Program-made: the position numbers and the translations under genes | Origin: an uncultured Alphaproteobacteria bacterium | GTDB lineage: Bacteria > Pseudomonadota > Alphaproteobacteria > RF32 > CAG-239 | Length of the DNA stretch: 5,453 nt | Reading direction: 5' to 3' | Assembly (NCBI GenBank): GCA_949542085.1 | Contig: CATGXW010000074.1 | Location: 1-5,453, forward strand | Part shown: piece by piece, positions 4,124 through 5,453 of the stretch | Layout: every line of letters starts with the position of its first letter | How positions within the stretch are numbered: the first letter of the stretch is position 1 | Notes under the pieces: model-generated | Told to the model about the DNA's origin: nothing | The model's input: the letters and a program-made list of their open reading frames with translations, nothing else | Database searches by the model: none

Positions 4124-5453
4124 CAAATAAATCTTTTACCGAATTAGGACTCAATGCCGACAAAGGATTAATATCAACATTCGGATCATCTATATCGCCG
4201 GTAATCGTATAATTGACCGCAAAAACCGTTCCGTCTTTGCCGCTCAGCAAATTACCCACAATCGGAATACTCCCTAAAAACGTGTTTAATCCATATGCCG
4301 GCGCAATCAGCCCTTTAAAGTCAAATTCCTGCAAACGCGTATCATAGGTGCCGCTGCCGGTAATTCCCATAACATTACCAAACGCTTTGGCATCCGTCAC
4401 TTTGAGTTCATTATTCCGGTATTCAAACGGAGCATCAAAATGCGAAAAAGCAATACCGTCTCCACTCAACAAGTCCAACATTCCCGTGAAAGACGCCACG
4501 GTCAACAATTTTGCCAATACCGGCGTATTATAAATATTGCAATCTCTGATTTTTGCGTGACCGACAATCCGTTTATCCTCATCACGACGAGCGTTAATTG
4601 TCAATGTCCCTCCCCGCATGTTGTCATATAGGCGCAAGAACTTCATTGTCGAACCGGCGTCATTACTTTCTATCGCCAAAACATGCTCATTGCCGGGGCG
4701 TGGCGTGTAGTCCAGTTTGAGGCGGGAGGGTTGCGCTTTTTTATTTTTATTGCGCTTTGATGACGGGAAGTTTCCGATCATGTGGATTTCTTCAATCCCT
4801 TTTCCGTGAACAATCTTGGCATTTCCGGCAAAATTATGAATAGCCACATTATTGTTCGTCCACAAGTTATTCACGGCAACATTAATGTCAGCGGTTTTTG
4901 ATTTCTCCCAATCGTCATCTTCATTTTCAGGAGCTTTCTGCCCTCTTAATTTTTTTCGGCGCTCCTTTGCCGCACGAACATCATCCTCATCCCGCTCAAA
5001 GAAATCTGACAAATTATAACTATTGCCGGAAACAGTTATTTTGATTTTTTCTTCAGGTGACGTTAAAAAGTCGATTTGTGCGGAAGCTGATGTTTTCGGC
5101 CCTTTTATTGATGAAATATTGATGGATTTGACGTTTTTATTTTTATCAAGGGAGACCTTCCCCTTAAGATTAAAGTCAGGTTTGCTAAACATAAATGACG
5201 GAACCTGCAACTCCTTATCTTTATTGAAAATAAGTTTGACTTCCGCAGTGCCGTCAACTCCTGATTTTTTCTTAAAACCTAAAAAGGAATAGTCTATTCC
5301 CGCCGGACGCAAATTAGCGGTGATATCAACTTCTGTTCTATCTTCAGGATAGGTGGTGATAACAGCCTTGGTGGGAATAGCGCCTTTAATATACGGTGCA
5401 TTTAAAGCGGCAAAATTCAGTCCCAGTTTTTCTTTCAGATTACTATCAAAATT
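4101..5453 (-). CDS. AsmA/YhdP-like envelope protein, C-terminal part (partial)
   Basis: The frame is open from the right edge to the TAA at 4101-4103, giving the last 450 residues; the TTG at 5312 is internal and not a real start. The sequence fits the AsmA-like/DUF3971 (YhdP-type) family, large inner-membrane-anchored periplasmic proteins implicated in moving phospholipids towards the outer membrane. Supporting blocks, by visible residue, are a G-x-x-P-T-K start-of-domain segment near 24-28, an A-N-L-R-P-A-G-I strand near 46-53, M-R-G-G-T-L near 279-284, N-T-P-V-L-A-K-L-L at 309-317, L-L-S-G-D-G-I-A-F at 328-336, I-P-I-V-G-N-L-L-S-G near 396-405, and the family's terminal N-P-L-S-A-L-S-P-N at 429-437. 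A highly charged insert rich in Glu, Asp, Lys and Arg lies near 154-186. Family members are usually around 1000 residues or more, so over half the protein, including its membrane anchor, lies outside the window. The HAD gene overlaps its stop codon. Confidence 0.88.
   Translation of the reverse strand, partial: NFDSNLKEKLGLNFAALNAPYIKGAIPTKAVITTYPEDRTEVDITANLRPAGIDYSFLGFKKKSGVDGTAEVKLIFNKDKELQVPSFMFSKPDFNLKGKVSLDKNKNVKSINISSIKGPKTSASAQIDFLTSPEEKIKITVSGNSYNLSDFFERDEDDVRAAKERRKKLRGQKAPENEDDDWEKSKTADINVAVNNLWTNNNVAIHNFAGNAKIVHGKGIEEIHMIGNFPSSKRNKNKKAQPSRLKLDYTPRPGNEHVLAIESNDAGSTMKFLRLYDNMRGGTLTINARRDEDKRIVGHAKIRDCNIYNTPVLAKLLTVASFTGMLDLLSGDGIAFSHFDAPFEYRNNELKVTDAKAFGNVMGITGSGTYDTRLQEFDFKGLIAPAYGLNTFLGSIPIVGNLLSGKDGTVFAVNYTITGDIDDPNVDINPLSALSPNSVKDLFDDSNEKR

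Overview
The window looks like chromosome of a Gram-negative, probably gut-associated alphaproteobacterium of moderate to low GC. This placement is an inference. It rests on an AapJ-like amino-acid binding protein, a YhdP/AsmA-type protein whose C-terminal signature is typical of alphaproteobacteria, and a secreted cysteine-rich repeat protein of a style I associate with uncultured gut Alphaproteobacteria. No RNA genes, CRISPR arrays, insertion sequences or phage genes are visible.

Layout, left to right. (1) The 3' part of a + strand gene resembling the C-terminal lobe of a general L-amino-acid ABC transporter substrate-binding protein; it is cut by the left edge. (2) A - strand carboxylesterase/phospholipase-family alpha/beta hydrolase, which meets gene 1 tail to tail with a 17-bp overlap. 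(3) A strong hairpin terminator, then a - strand gene for a 625-residue exported protein with 59 cysteines. This gene has its own promoter, a strong ribosome binding site and its own terminator, so it is a self-contained transcription unit. (4) A divergent promoter region of about 190 bp. (5) A + strand gene for a basic protein of about 70 residues and unknown function. (6) A - strand minimal HAD-superfamily hydrolase, overlapping gene 5 tail to tail by 18 bp. (7) A - strand AsmA/YhdP-like protein that is cut by the right edge and overlaps the start of gene 6, so 7 and 6 are probably co-transcribed and translationally coupled.

Genes 1, 2, 6 and 7 look like ordinary housekeeping or accessory metabolism and envelope functions. 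The parts least explained by known families are the cysteine-rich secreted protein and the small basic protein divergent from it. They share one intergenic region, which carries a good promoter in each direction and a perfect 10-bp palindrome over one -35 box. No functional link between them is shown by the sequence.
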